This document shows, in pieces, positions 8,221 to 16,505 of a stretch of DNA of 17,110 nt. Numbering within the stretch: position 1 is the first letter of the stretch; every line of letters begins with the position of its first letter. This DNA comes from Gammaproteobacteria bacterium UBA4475 (GTDB lineage: Bacteria > Pseudomonadota > Gammaproteobacteria > Pseudomonadales > Azotimanducaceae), in the NCBI GenBank assembly GCA_002389265.1, contig DGOD01000294.1, forward strand, positions 1 through 17,110. The letters are read 5' to 3'. The translations under genes were made by a program, and so were the position numbers. Under the pieces are notes generated by a model, which was given only the letters and a program-made list of their open reading frames with translations, was not told where the DNA came from and did not search any database.

Positions 8221-8976
8221 TCAAAATAATTTTTCCTCCAGTGCCAGTGCGGTGTCATCGAGGCTGTCACTGGACGGCCAGGGTAGTTGGGCAAGCTTAA
8301 ACAATCTAGCCTTTATAGCAACCTTCACCCAGCCGTCTGGCTTGAGCAGCAGGCTGACTAATTGGGCATCCAGGCCATTCTTTTGCTGACTCACAGCGAG
8401 ACTGAAATCCTTGTCCTGCAGGCTGATATGGCCCTGTAAGGGCGGCAAGTTAATCAATCCTGTACCTCGAGGATCTGGGAATGTGAGCTGTCCCCCGGCC
8501 CAATTCAGCCGACCAGTGGCCGCGCTGAGCCCGGTCTGATTGACACCAAGTTGGATGTTTTCAAGGGTCACATCGCCGCTGGTTGAGAGGCCAAAGCGCG
8601 CGCCCAGTTGATTCAGGTAGTCGGGCTGCAGGGTGCCGCTGAGATGCTCTAGCACTATACTGGAGGGTTTCAAGGTCATGAGTGCCAGCAGCTGGTGTCC
8701 GGTGCCCGTTGCATTGATTTGCACAGGCAGGCCGCCCGCTAACAATCGGTGGCTTGCCAGTTGCCAAGTAACCCGACTGGGGGTGAAATCGCCAACGCGC
8801 AAGTCGGCTTGTCCATTCCACAGGCTGCCTTCAATGTTCAATAGGCTCAGAGCCGGCAAAACCTCAGCGGTTTTATCCTTAAACTGTGCCCAGACAAGGC
8901 TGGCAGGTAGATACGTGATCAGGAATCCGAGGAATGCGACGAGACCGATGCTGGTATAGAGTAGGCTTCTGCGCAT
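8221..8976 (-). CDS. gspN: Type II secretion system protein GspN
   Basis: GspN is an accessory inner-membrane/periplasmic protein of the type II secretion system, present in only some systems. Its exact role is not settled. The product is 251 residues with an N-terminal membrane anchor (LLYTSIGLVAFLGFLITYLPASLVW). A beta-rich periplasmic part follows, with the family-typical LNIEGSLWNGQA segment at about residues 46-57. A TTG at 8979 would add one residue. The ATG at 8976 is preferred because it forms a TGATG overlap with the stop of the preceding gene, pointing to translational coupling. In classical gsp operons gspN is last, after gspM. Here it comes first, before gspC and gspD. Confidence 0.9.
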   Translation of the reverse strand: MRRSLLYTSIGLVAFLGFLITYLPASLVWAQFKDKTAEVLPALSLLNIEGSLWNGQADLRVGDFTPSRVTWQLASHRLLAGGLPVQINATGTGHQLLALMTLKPSSIVLEHLSGTLQPDYLNQLGARFGLSTSGDVTLENIQLGVNQTGLSAATGRLNWAGGQLTFPDPRGTGLINLPPLQGHISLQDKDFSLAVSQQKNGLDAQLVSLLLKPDGWVKVAIKARLFKLAQLPWPSSDSLDDTALALEEKLF

Positions 8977-9350
8977 CAAACGAACCAGTTAACGATGGTT
9001 TCGCCGGCAGCCGTAAATCGACGCCAGCCCTGCTCATCGTTACCGTCCCAGCCGCCATTGCTGCAGCGAGTCTCTAAGCCCAATGCCTGCCACGCGGCCA
9101 GGGCGCAATCGCGGTCAGTTGCCCATGGAGTTTGGTCGGACTTGAACCAGACTGAGGTATATCCACCTTTAACGGCGTTCTCAACGATCACGCAAGATTG
9201 GCCATTAGCCAACGTGATGTTGGTAGTGGTGCCTCGGGTCGCGCACGTGATGGGGCCCATGAGGCTATTCAGCCAGGCTTGCAGATCGGCTAAGTCAGGT
9301 CGCTTGATATAGATTTCGATATCGGGGAAGGCTTGCGTGGCGTCGCTCAT
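8976..9350 (-). CDS. Conserved-looking protein of unknown function between dapE and gspN
   Basis: I do not recognise this 124-residue protein. It has no signal peptide or membrane segment and looks like a small acidic cytosolic alpha/beta protein. The start (DIEIYIKRPDLADLQAWLNS) resembles a strand followed by a helix. A middle section is rich in Thr/Gly (ITCATRGTTTNITLANG). A tryptophan-rich end follows (CSNGGWDGNDEQGWRRF), with C36 and two later cysteines. Both junctions are TGATG overlaps: its ATG at 9350 with the dapE stop and its stop with the gspN ATG. A TTG at 9353 is the only upstream alternative. This coupling on both sides makes it very likely a real, expressed gene. A job in lysine synthesis or secretion cannot be told from sequence alone. 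Confidence 0.82.
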   Translation of the reverse strand: MSDATQAFPDIEIYIKRPDLADLQAWLNSLMGPITCATRGTTTNITLANGQSCVIVENAVKGGYTSVWFKSDQTPWATDRDCALAAWQALGLETRCSNGGWDGNDEQGWRRFTAAGETIVNWFV

Positions 9351-10516
9351 CAAGTTTCTTCGCCCACAAGCCGCTCGAGAATGTCGCTGTATATATGTGA
9401 CAACTCAATGAGGTCAGCGGTCGCCACGCACTCGTTGATCTTGTGGATCGTATTATTCCGTGGCCCTAATTCGATGACTTGTGTTCCTGTAGGCGCAATG
9501 AACCGGCCGTCAGATGTACCGCCGGAGGTGGACAATTCGGTGACGATGCCAAGGCGAGCCGCGAGCACTTCTTGTACGGCTGGAATTAGCTCGCCGCCAC
9601 TGGTCAGGAAGGGGAGCCCAGACAGAGACCAGTTGATCTCATAGTCAACGCCATGGTCCTGTAACAGTGTCTCCGTGCGCTGTCGCAGAGACGCTTCACT
9701 AGAGGCCGTCGAAAACCGAAAATTCAGCAGCAGGTTCATCTCTCCAGGAATCACATTGTTGGCTCCGGTGCCGCTATGGATATTCGAGATCTGCAAAGAC
9801 GTAGGGGGAAAAGCGTCATTGCCGGCATCCCATTCGATATCTACCAGTTTCGCCAGTGCCGGCAAGGCCGAGTGAATCGGATTCAGTGCCTCGGTGGGAT
9901 AGGCCACATGGCCCTGTACCCCCTTGATGGACAACTGCGCGTTGAGTGAGCCCCGTCTGCCACAGCGAACCACATCACCGAGCAGGAGATTGCTGGAAGG
10001 CTCGCCCACCAGACACCAGTCGATATGGGTGCCGCGGTTTTGTAGCTCCTCCATCACTCGGCGCGTACCATTCAGCGCCACAGCTTCTTCGTCACTGGTG
10101 ATCAAGAAGCCGATAGTGCCGGGGTGATCAGCGTGCGTTGCCAGAAAGCGCTGGCACGCTGTGAGCATGGCGGCTAATGAGCCTTTCATATCTGCTGCGC
10201 CGCGGCCGAATAGTAAGCCGTCTTTGATGGTTGGCGCGAAGGGCGGGGTATGCCAGTCATCGAGGGGCCCGGGTGGTACAACATCGGTGTGGCCTGCGAA
10301 GACAAACAGTGGTGCGCCATCGCCGTGGAGTGCCCACAGGTTATCCACGTCGCCGAAGGGCATGGATTCGATGCGAAAACCGAGCGCGCTAAGATAGTCA
10401 GCCATCAGCCCCTGACAACCTGCGTCGTCAGGGGAGACCGACTCGGCACGGATGAGTTGCTGTGCCAGAGCCAGGGTCTCAGCGTCGAGGCGGGCGGGAT
10501 TAGATTCAGTGCTCAT
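9350..10516 (-). CDS. dapE: Succinyl-diaminopimelate desuccinylase DapE
   Basis: DapE is a dinuclear zinc M20-family hydrolase in the cytoplasm. It removes succinate from N-succinyl-LL-2,6-diaminopimelate to give LL-diaminopimelate for lysine and peptidoglycan. All metal ligand motifs are present in order: FAGHTDVVPPG (His), GRGAADMKGS (bridging Asp), TSDEEAVA (catalytic Glu and ligand Glu), GEPSS (Glu) and NNTIHKINE (C-terminal His). At 388 residues it is slightly longer than E. coli DapE (375), with about ten extra N-terminal residues. The ATG at 10516 is 18 bases after dapD, with AGG about 12 bases upstream. Its stop overlaps the next gene as TGATG. Position between dapD and a coupled unknown gene supports one transcript. 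Confidence 0.97.
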   Translation of the reverse strand: MSTESNPARLDAETLALAQQLIRAESVSPDDAGCQGLMADYLSALGFRIESMPFGDVDNLWALHGDGAPLFVFAGHTDVVPPGPLDDWHTPPFAPTIKDGLLFGRGAADMKGSLAAMLTACQRFLATHADHPGTIGFLITSDEEAVALNGTRRVMEELQNRGTHIDWCLVGEPSSNLLLGDVVRCGRRGSLNAQLSIKGVQGHVAYPTEALNPIHSALPALAKLVDIEWDAGNDAFPPTSLQISNIHSGTGANNVIPGEMNLLLNFRFSTASSEASLRQRTETLLQDHGVDYEINWSLSGLPFLTSGGELIPAVQEVLAARLGIVTELSTSGGTSDGRFIAPTGTQVIELGPRNNTIHKINECVATADLIELSHIYSDILERLVGEET

Positions 10517-10534
10517 CAGTGCTATCTACCTGAA

Positions 10535-11560
10535 CTAGTTATGGGTATGCAGGGCCGGATTCAATTGAATGGCCTTACTGTTAGTTCGACATTCCACAGC
10601 GCCGGTGAGGGAATTGCGAATAAACAGCATATCCGACTGTCCCGCCAGATCTCTGGCTTTGACCGTTTGAACGGTCTTTTTGTTTTCGTCCAAGACGTGG
10701 ACCCGCGTGCCGGCAGTAATGTACAGGCCAGCCTCGATAATGCAGCGATCGCCGAGGGGTATGCCGGTACCGGCATTGGCGCCGATCAAGCAATCTCGAC
10801 CGATAGACAGAATCAGTTTACCGCCGCCTGAAAGTGTGCCCATAGTGCTGGCGCCGCCACCCAGGTCGCTACCAGCATGCATCACCACGCCCTGTGACAA
10901 TCGACCCTCGACCATATTGGGGCCTTCTGTGCCGGCATTGAAGTTGATAAAACCCTCATGCATGACGGTTGTGCCTTCACCCAGATAAGCGCCCAGTCTA
11001 ACCCGTGCCGAATGGGATATGCGCACACCGCTGGGTACCACATAGTTGGTCATCTTCGGGAACTTGTCGACTGCAGAAACCTCTAGCTGTTCGCCCCGAA
11101 CCCTCGCTAGGGTCTGGGCTTCGGCGAGCTCTTCGGGATCGATGGCGCCGAGATTGGTCCAGGCAATAGTCGGCAATTGGGCAAAGATGCCGGTGAGGTT
11201 GATTTCGTTCGGCTGAACGTGACGATGGGATAGTAGATGTAACTTCAAGTAGGCCTCTGGTGTCGAGGCTAAGGCGGTATCTTGCTCGATCAGCGTAATT
11301 ACCAGGGGGCGCACCGCATTCGTTAAGCTGTCGACAACGACCTGCTGCTCGGCAGTCAGCAGTGGCCGTATTTTTGGCAGAAGTGCTGCTGGCAGTTCAA
11401 TGGTGGTATTACCACCGGCATAACCAAGTACGCCAGCCAGCGCCTCAATCTCTGTCTGGGCAGGTTTGAAAACCGGCTTCGGATAGTAAACCTCTAACCA
11501 TTCGCCTTTGCGGTTCTGAGTGCCGATGCCGATGGCATAACTGAAAAAATCTGTGCTCAT
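10535..11560 (-). CDS. dapD: 2,3,4,5-tetrahydropyridine-2,6-dicarboxylate N-succinyltransferase DapD (long type)
   Basis: DapD transfers succinate from succinyl-CoA to tetrahydrodipicolinate, opening the succinylase branch of lysine/diaminopimelate synthesis. The 341-residue length and the N-terminus FFSYAIGIGTQNRKGEWLEV identify the long Pseudomonas-type enzyme, not the roughly 274-residue E. coli type. A middle domain is followed by a left-handed beta-helix of hexapeptide repeats (VRISHSARVRLGAYLGEGTT, then GGGASTMGTLSGGGKL and IGANAGTGIPLGDRC). The ATG at 11560 has AGGA eight bases upstream. It follows dapC across a 140-base gap containing an inverted repeat, so it may have its own promoter. 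In P. aeruginosa additional genes separate dapC from dapD; here none do. Confidence 0.97.
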   Translation of the reverse strand: MSTDFFSYAIGIGTQNRKGEWLEVYYPKPVFKPAQTEIEALAGVLGYAGGNTTIELPAALLPKIRPLLTAEQQVVVDSLTNAVRPLVITLIEQDTALASTPEAYLKLHLLSHRHVQPNEINLTGIFAQLPTIAWTNLGAIDPEELAEAQTLARVRGEQLEVSAVDKFPKMTNYVVPSGVRISHSARVRLGAYLGEGTTVMHEGFINFNAGTEGPNMVEGRLSQGVVMHAGSDLGGGASTMGTLSGGGKLILSIGRDCLIGANAGTGIPLGDRCIIEAGLYITAGTRVHVLDENKKTVQTVKARDLAGQSDMLFIRNSLTGAVECRTNSKAIQLNPALHTHN

Positions 11561-11592
11561 AGTAGTATCCTGTGACGCTTATGTTGAGTTCG

Positions 11593-11627
11593 ATGGTGCG
11601 TACGGGAGCTTCGTCGCTGTACGCCAT
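11593..11627. repeat. Inverted repeat in the dapC-dapD gap (dapD leader)
   Basis: The arms are 11593-11603 and 11619-11627. They pair over nine bases (ATGG + CGTAC against GTACGCCAT) with a two-base bulge, around a 15-base loop. In the dapD transcript this is a hairpin ending about 33 bases before the start codon. No T-run follows on either strand, so it is not an ordinary intrinsic terminator. It could be an operator, a processing site or a stabilising structure. I recognise no riboswitch here. Confidence 0.45.
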
Positions 11628-11700
11628 TTGATGTAAATACTGTTGATCTGCTCGCGGTCGTTTCTAGTGAGATGACCTCATGATTTGTCTGTTGATATTG

Positions 11701-12915
11701 CTATAGGTATTTTCGGTGTTGCATGAAGCTCCGCAGTCGACCGGCAGCCTCCACGCACTCATCCAACGTCGCCACCAGGGCCAATCTAACTCGGTCCTGA
11801 CCAGGGTTGGCACCGTCTACAACCCTTGATAGATAACTGCCCGGCAACACCTTGATGTTGGCGCGGGCCAGCAACCGTTGGGCGAACTGCTCATCGTTGA
11901 CCGGGGTCTGTGGCCACAAATAAAAACTGGCAGTCGGCTGCGTCATGGGCCAGACGTCCTGCAGTATCTCGCCCACTGCGGCATACTTCTGCCGATAGCT
12001 TGCTCGATTGTTGATGACGTGTTGTTCGTCATCCCATGCCGCGATACTTACCCTTTGATGATGGACTGACATGGCCGAGCCGTGGTACGTGCGGTACAAC
12101 AAAAACGCGCGAATCAGTTCAGCATCACCACAGGCGTAGCCTGACCGCAGCCCAGGCAGGTTGGAGCGTTTCGACAGGCTATTGAAGGCAATGCAGTTTT
12201 TATAGTCGTGCCGGCCCATAGCACAGGCGGCCTCTAGTAATCCGGATGGTGGTGCCAGTTCGTCAGCGTAAATTTCCGAGTAGCATTCGTCTGACGCTAT
12301 CACGAAATCATATTCATCGGAGAGTCGAATCAAGGATTGCATATCCTCAATCGAGGCGACAGCGCCCGTTGGATTCCCTGGCGTACACAAATAGAGTAAG
12401 GAACATTTTTGCCATTGCGCTTCAGTGACAACGGAGAAGTCCGGTAAATAGTCAGTCGCTGCAGTACAGGGTACATATACTGGCGTGCTACCCGCGAGCA
12501 AAGCGGCGCCTTCGTAGATCTGATAAAAGGGATTGGGCATCAACGTACAGCTCTGTGCTCGGCTGTCGATCACGGTTTGCGCAATGGCGAACAATGCTTC
12601 ACGGCTGCCAGTAACGGGCAAGACCTGGGTTTCCGGGTCAATCGGGCTCGCAGCCAGGTTAAAGCGCCGATTAACGAAGTTTGCTATGGATGCTCGCAGT
12701 TCAGGTATACCACGGGTCGGCGGGTAGGTTCCAAGGCCTTGGACAACACCGGTCTGCTCGAGATATTTGGCGATAATAAAGTCGGGGGCTGGATGTTTGG
12801 GTTCTCCCAGCGACAAAGCGATAAACGCGTGCTCCGGCGCAGGCGTAATGTCAGCCAATAAGCGGTTGAGTCGTTCAAAGGGGTAGGGCTTGAGTAGTTC
12901 GAGCTGTTTATTCAT
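11701..12915 (-). CDS. dapC: Succinyldiaminopimelate transaminase DapC
   Basis: DapC is a class I/II PLP aminotransferase. It converts N-succinyl-2-amino-6-ketopimelate to N-succinyl-LL-diaminopimelate with glutamate as amino donor. From the ATG at 12915 it has 404 residues. Family features are LSLGEPKHPAP near the N-terminus, GLGTYPPTRGIPELR, CTPGNPTGAV (PLP phosphate region), ASDECYSEIY (Asp209, Tyr212), and the Schiff-base lysine K249 in NSLSKRSNLPGLRSGY with Arg257. The frame is open to 12978, but the ATG at 12915 forms an ATGA overlap with the glnD stop and begins with MNKQLELLKPYPFERL, typical of the family. In enteric bacteria ArgD does this step; a dedicated DapC fits Pseudomonas-like relatives. 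Confidence 0.94.
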   Translation of the reverse strand: MNKQLELLKPYPFERLNRLLADITPAPEHAFIALSLGEPKHPAPDFIIAKYLEQTGVVQGLGTYPPTRGIPELRASIANFVNRRFNLAASPIDPETQVLPVTGSREALFAIAQTVIDSRAQSCTLMPNPFYQIYEGAALLAGSTPVYVPCTAATDYLPDFSVVTEAQWQKCSLLYLCTPGNPTGAVASIEDMQSLIRLSDEYDFVIASDECYSEIYADELAPPSGLLEAACAMGRHDYKNCIAFNSLSKRSNLPGLRSGYACGDAELIRAFLLYRTYHGSAMSVHHQRVSIAAWDDEQHVINNRASYRQKYAAVGEILQDVWPMTQPTASFYLWPQTPVNDEQFAQRLLARANIKVLPGSYLSRVVDGANPGQDRVRLALVATLDECVEAAGRLRSFMQHRKYL

Positions 12916-15605
12916 GGTGTCGCCTGCTGGACATGCTGATCCAGTTCTTCGCAGATTCGTTGTTGTAAAATGTCGCATGCTATTGGGTCAATAATCGCGT
13001 TGTTTTGCCTGTCTGCTATAAAGAAAATATCTTCGACTCGCTCGCCGAGAGTGGTAATTTTAGCGCTGTTGAGGCTGATATCCAGCTCGACGAAAATGTT
13101 GGCGATAATGGCTAGCAGCCCGGGTCGGTCGGGGGCGACTACTTCGAGAATCGTTTGGTTATTGCTCTCGTCCTGGTTGATTCTTACCTGGGTTTTCAAT
13201 GAGAACTGCTTCAACAGTCGCGGTGTGCGACGGTTAGTGTTGGGTTTAAATTCGCCTTGCTGCAGTAGATGTTCGCGCAAGGTCTTTTTGATTCTATCGA
13301 GTCGATTTTTTTGCTCGCCGATCGCTCTGCCATGTTCGTCAAGCACCACGAAAGTGTCGAAAATTTGCCCGTCTTTGGAAGCCGCGATTCGAGCATCGAC
13401 GATATTCAGTCCGAGTCGATCGAAGGCTGTGACCGAGGCAACAAATAAAGACTCGTGCGCCGGGCCGTGGATAAAGATATGGGTTGCGCCTTCATCCAAG
13501 CGGTCGTTGCCATCATTACGAATCAAGATCAGTGGACCGCTGGCCGGATCATGTTCACTGATGGCGATCGTGTGCCAAGCAATATCACTGACTGATTCGC
13601 GGACAAAGTAGTCATCGTCAACGCCGCCCCAGATAGACAGGATTGTCTCTCGGCTCAAGCCATGTTCCTGTAGGCGCTCGATCGCATGGTTCTGCGTTTC
13701 GCTGATGTATTCTTTGCGATCTACTTGATTTTCGGGCCCCAGCCTCAGGGTTCGTTTAGTGTCGTTGTAGAGTTGGCGCATCAATGATGCACGCCAGCTG
13801 TTCCACAAGGTGGTGTTGGTGGCATTGATGTCTGCCACCGTCAGAGCATAGAGATAATCTAGTCGAACTTGATCTTGCACCAGCAGCGCAAATTCCTGAA
13901 TGACTTCAGGGTCAGAGAGATCCTTACGCTGCGCGGTGGTAGACATGGTCAGATGGTTTTTGACGAGCCAGCAAACAAGGTTGGTGTCCCAAGTGCCAAG
14001 TCCATGGCGCTCACAGAAGCTTGTCGCGACCTGAACACCCAGCTCAGAGTGATCTCCGCCCCGACCCTTGGCGATGTCGTGATACAGACCGGCGATGTAC
14101 AACAGTTCGATTTTTGGCAGGCGCGGGTGAATGTGTGCGGCGATTGGAAACATTTGCTCCTGGTTTTTGTAGCGGAAACGGCGCATGTTCCGCACCACTT
14201 GCAACGTATGGGCATCGACGGTGTAGACGTGAAACAGATCGAATTGCATCAGGCCAATGACGCGGCCAAATTCTGGCAGATAGGCCCCTAAAATGCCGTA
14301 CCGTTCCATGCGCCGCAGTTGTGTGAACAGATGTTCAGAGGACCGCAGCAGATCAAGAAACAGCCGAGTGACCTTTGGGTCATGGCGAAATGCATCATCA
14401 ATACGGAACAGGTTGCTGGTCAGCAGGCGAATGGTAGAGGCGCGCACGCCCTCGATACTCGCGTCATTGGCGATGATGACGAACATTTCCATCAGAGCGG
14501 CGGGTTCTTCGGCAAACACCGCTTCATGAGTGACTTCGATATGGTGGTTGAATATCTGGAAGCGCTCATTGACCGGAGTGATTTTCGCGCGCTCCTTTGA
14601 GCGAACGATCTCTTCGTCAAAGTGTTGCAGCAAAAGCTCGTTGGTGGCTCGAATCTCCATCGCAGCCCGATAGTAGGTCTGCATGAATTGTTCGACGGCG
14701 AGTTGGTCTTGGTCTTTATAGCCGAGGATTTCAGCGAGTTGGCGCTGGTAGTCGAACAATAATCTATCATCCATGCGGTCGGCAATCAGGTGTAGACCAT
14801 AACGGATTTTCCAGAGTAGCCGACGGCCACGGGTCAGAATCTCACTCTCGGCTTGAGTCAGAAATTGGCGCTCTACCAGATCGGCAAATGTCGCAGCACC
14901 GTACTTGCGCTTGGCTATCCACATCACTGTGTGGATGTCGCGGAGACCGCCGGGAGAAGTCTTAACATTCGGCTCAAGGCTGTACTCGGTATGTTCTGAC
15001 TTTCGATGGCGCTCTTCTTGCTCGGCGCGTTTAGCGGCATAGAATTTTTTCGGCGGCCAGATTTTCTCGGCGCGAATGGCATGGAACATCATGTCCCGCA
15101 GTGTATCGTCACCGACGATAGTCCTGGCTTCCATCAGTGCCGTGATGATCGTGACGTCACGGGCTGCCTGGCTACGGCACTCACTGATGGAACGCACGCT
15201 ATGGCCGACTTCCAGGCCAATGTCCCAAAGTAAAGTCAGGAAGCTTTGAATATTACTGGCGTGCCTTTCATAATTGCCACGCTCTAGCAGTATCAATAGG
15301 TCGATGTCAGAGTGCGGGTGGAGTTCGCCTCGTCCATAGCCACCAACTGCTACCAGGGAGACCCTGTGTTTACGCCAGCTTGAGAGGTTTTCATGCCAGT
15401 CAAAGCGATGCCAGGCGAGTTGCAACAGCTGGTCCATGAAATGCGCCCGATCGTGAACGAGGCGCTCAATGTCCTCGTGGGCATAGAAGCGTTTAGTGAG
15501 ATCAGTGTTGCAGTCTTGCAGTGCCTGTTTGAACAGAGGTATAGCGCGTTTCGTGCCTTCCAGGTCGGTGCCAAGCTGCTCAATCAATGCGTCGATGGCT
15601 GGCAC
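12912..15605 (-). CDS. glnD: Bifunctional uridylyltransferase / uridylyl-removing enzyme GlnD
   Basis: GlnD senses glutamine and adds UMP to, or removes it from, the PII proteins GlnB/GlnK, so controlling glutamine synthetase and NtrBC. The 897-residue chain is near the E. coli length (890). The nucleotidyltransferase motif is GGYGRGELHPHSDIDLL (residues 88-104), with catalytic D100 and D102. The uridylyl-removing HD motif is H509-D510 in LYHDIAKGRGGDHS. Two C-terminal ACT domains that bind glutamine follow, the second starting around EVVAPDRPGLLAI. The start is GTG at 15605 and shares its G with the map stop (TAGTG). The stop overlaps the dapC ATG. Both junctions suggest coupled translation. 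Confidence 0.97.
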   Translation of the reverse strand: MPAIDALIEQLGTDLEGTKRAIPLFKQALQDCNTDLTKRFYAHEDIERLVHDRAHFMDQLLQLAWHRFDWHENLSSWRKHRVSLVAVGGYGRGELHPHSDIDLLILLERGNYERHASNIQSFLTLLWDIGLEVGHSVRSISECRSQAARDVTIITALMEARTIVGDDTLRDMMFHAIRAEKIWPPKKFYAAKRAEQEERHRKSEHTEYSLEPNVKTSPGGLRDIHTVMWIAKRKYGAATFADLVERQFLTQAESEILTRGRRLLWKIRYGLHLIADRMDDRLLFDYQRQLAEILGYKDQDQLAVEQFMQTYYRAAMEIRATNELLLQHFDEEIVRSKERAKITPVNERFQIFNHHIEVTHEAVFAEEPAALMEMFVIIANDASIEGVRASTIRLLTSNLFRIDDAFRHDPKVTRLFLDLLRSSEHLFTQLRRMERYGILGAYLPEFGRVIGLMQFDLFHVYTVDAHTLQVVRNMRRFRYKNQEQMFPIAAHIHPRLPKIELLYIAGLYHDIAKGRGGDHSELGVQVATSFCERHGLGTWDTNLVCWLVKNHLTMSTTAQRKDLSDPEVIQEFALLVQDQVRLDYLYALTVADINATNTTLWNSWRASLMRQLYNDTKRTLRLGPENQVDRKEYISETQNHAIERLQEHGLSRETILSIWGGVDDDYFVRESVSDIAWHTIAISEHDPASGPLILIRNDGNDRLDEGATHIFIHGPAHESLFVASVTAFDRLGLNIVDARIAASKDGQIFDTFVVLDEHGRAIGEQKNRLDRIKKTLREHLLQQGEFKPNTNRRTPRLLKQFSLKTQVRINQDESNNQTILEVVAPDRPGLLAIIANIFVELDISLNSAKITTLGERVEDIFFIADRQNNAIIDPIACDILQQRICEELDQHVQQATP

Positions 15606-16396
15606 TAGCTCGACGAACCCGACCGCTCGATAGTCTCGTCGCCGCGGTAAGTCAATATCTCATAGCCGGTGTCGGTCACCAGGATGGTATGTTCGAACTG
15701 GGCCGTCAACTTGTGGTCCTTGGTGACAACCGTCCAGTCATCGGGGAGCAGTTTTACCGCTGCTTTGCCGGCATTGATCATGGGTTCGATGGTGAATGTC
15801 ATGCCGGCCTCGAGCACAACACCGGTGCCGGCCCGTCCGTAGTGCAAGACTTGGGGTTCGTCATGAAAAACTGTGCCAATGCCGTGGCCGCAATACTCTC
15901 GAACCACCGAAAAGCGATTGCGCTCTGCATGGACTTGAATCACGTGGCCTATATCACCCAGATGCGCGCCGGGTTTGACCTGAGCGATACCTTTATACAG
16001 GCACTCCTGGGTGACCTGGATGAGTCGTTCTGCCAGAACACTGCCCTTACCAACGATAAATGTTTTGCTGGTATCGCCATGATAGGCGTCTTTCAGCAGC
16101 GTCACATCAATATTTATGATATCGCCGTTTTTAAGGATTTTTTCATCTGAGGGAATGCCATGGCAGACCACATGGTTGACCGATGTGCAGATTGACTTGG
16201 GGAATCCTCGATAGTTCAGCGGTGCCGGGATCGCGTGTTGCACGTTGACCGTATAGTCATGGCAGATACGGTCCAGGTCACCAGTGGATACCCCAGGCTT
16301 AATATGTGCTTCGATCATCTCAAGTTGTTCGGCCGCTAGTGCGCCGACAGCACGCATCTTGGTGATTTCTTCGGGCGTTTTTAGATTAATAGGCAT
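15605..16396 (-). CDS. map: Type I methionine aminopeptidase
   Basis: Map removes the initiator methionine from nascent proteins when the second residue is small. The 263-residue length matches E. coli Map (264). The five metal ligands are all in recognisable motifs: the two Asp in INIDVTLLKDAYHGDTSK, His in YCGHGIGTVFHDEP, Glu in MTFTIEPMINAG and Glu in AQFEHTILV. The substrate-side His is in NHVVCHGIP. The ATG at 16396 lacks a strong Shine-Dalgarno. It is the first gene of the minus-strand series, diverging from rpsB, and its stop overlaps the GTG of glnD. Divergence of map from rpsB is common in gammaproteobacteria. Confidence 0.97.
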   Translation of the reverse strand: MPINLKTPEEITKMRAVGALAAEQLEMIEAHIKPGVSTGDLDRICHDYTVNVQHAIPAPLNYRGFPKSICTSVNHVVCHGIPSDEKILKNGDIINIDVTLLKDAYHGDTSKTFIVGKGSVLAERLIQVTQECLYKGIAQVKPGAHLGDIGHVIQVHAERNRFSVVREYCGHGIGTVFHDEPQVLHYGRAGTGVVLEAGMTFTIEPMINAGKAAVKLLPDDWTVVTKDHKLTAQFEHTILVTDTGYEILTYRGDETIERSGSSS

Positions 16397-16496
16397 AAAA
16401 CGTAGAGTGTCCGAGTCAGTATTTGGGTTCGTGTTTTCAGTCGCTGCCAGCAGGGGTGAATCGTCTGCTTGCCAGCCTGAATAAAATTAATGGCGT

Positions 16497-16505
16497 ACTA
16501 TAGCA
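16497..16505 (-). promoter_or_regulatory. Candidate extended -10 promoter for map-glnD-dapC
   Basis: On the minus strand the sequence reads TGC followed by TATAGT, an extended -10 element with five of six bases matching TATAAT. No good -35 hexamer is seen at 17 bases. TTAATC at 18 bases is weak, as expected for extended -10 promoters. Transcription would begin near 16490, giving map a leader of about 95 nt with a weak AGCAG/CTGCT hairpin. Confidence 0.45.

Noticed and set aside
10250..10831. 193-codon plus-strand frame across dapE and dapD
   Set aside because: It lies antisense to two firmly identified genes and spans their junction; no protein family is recognisable, so it is a shadow.
11445..11627. 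60-codon minus-strand frame at the dapD start
   Set aside because: It overlaps the dapD N-terminus in another frame and shows no family features or ribosome binding site.
12916..12978. 21-residue N-terminal extension of DapC
   Set aside because: It would overlap glnD by 67 bases and is unlike the family N-terminus; the ATG at 12915 gives the ATGA overlap and the expected start.
12970..13611. 213-codon plus-strand frame within glnD
   Set aside because: It is antisense to the conserved ACT-domain part of glnD and rich in serine/arginine/leucine in the way of antisense shadows.
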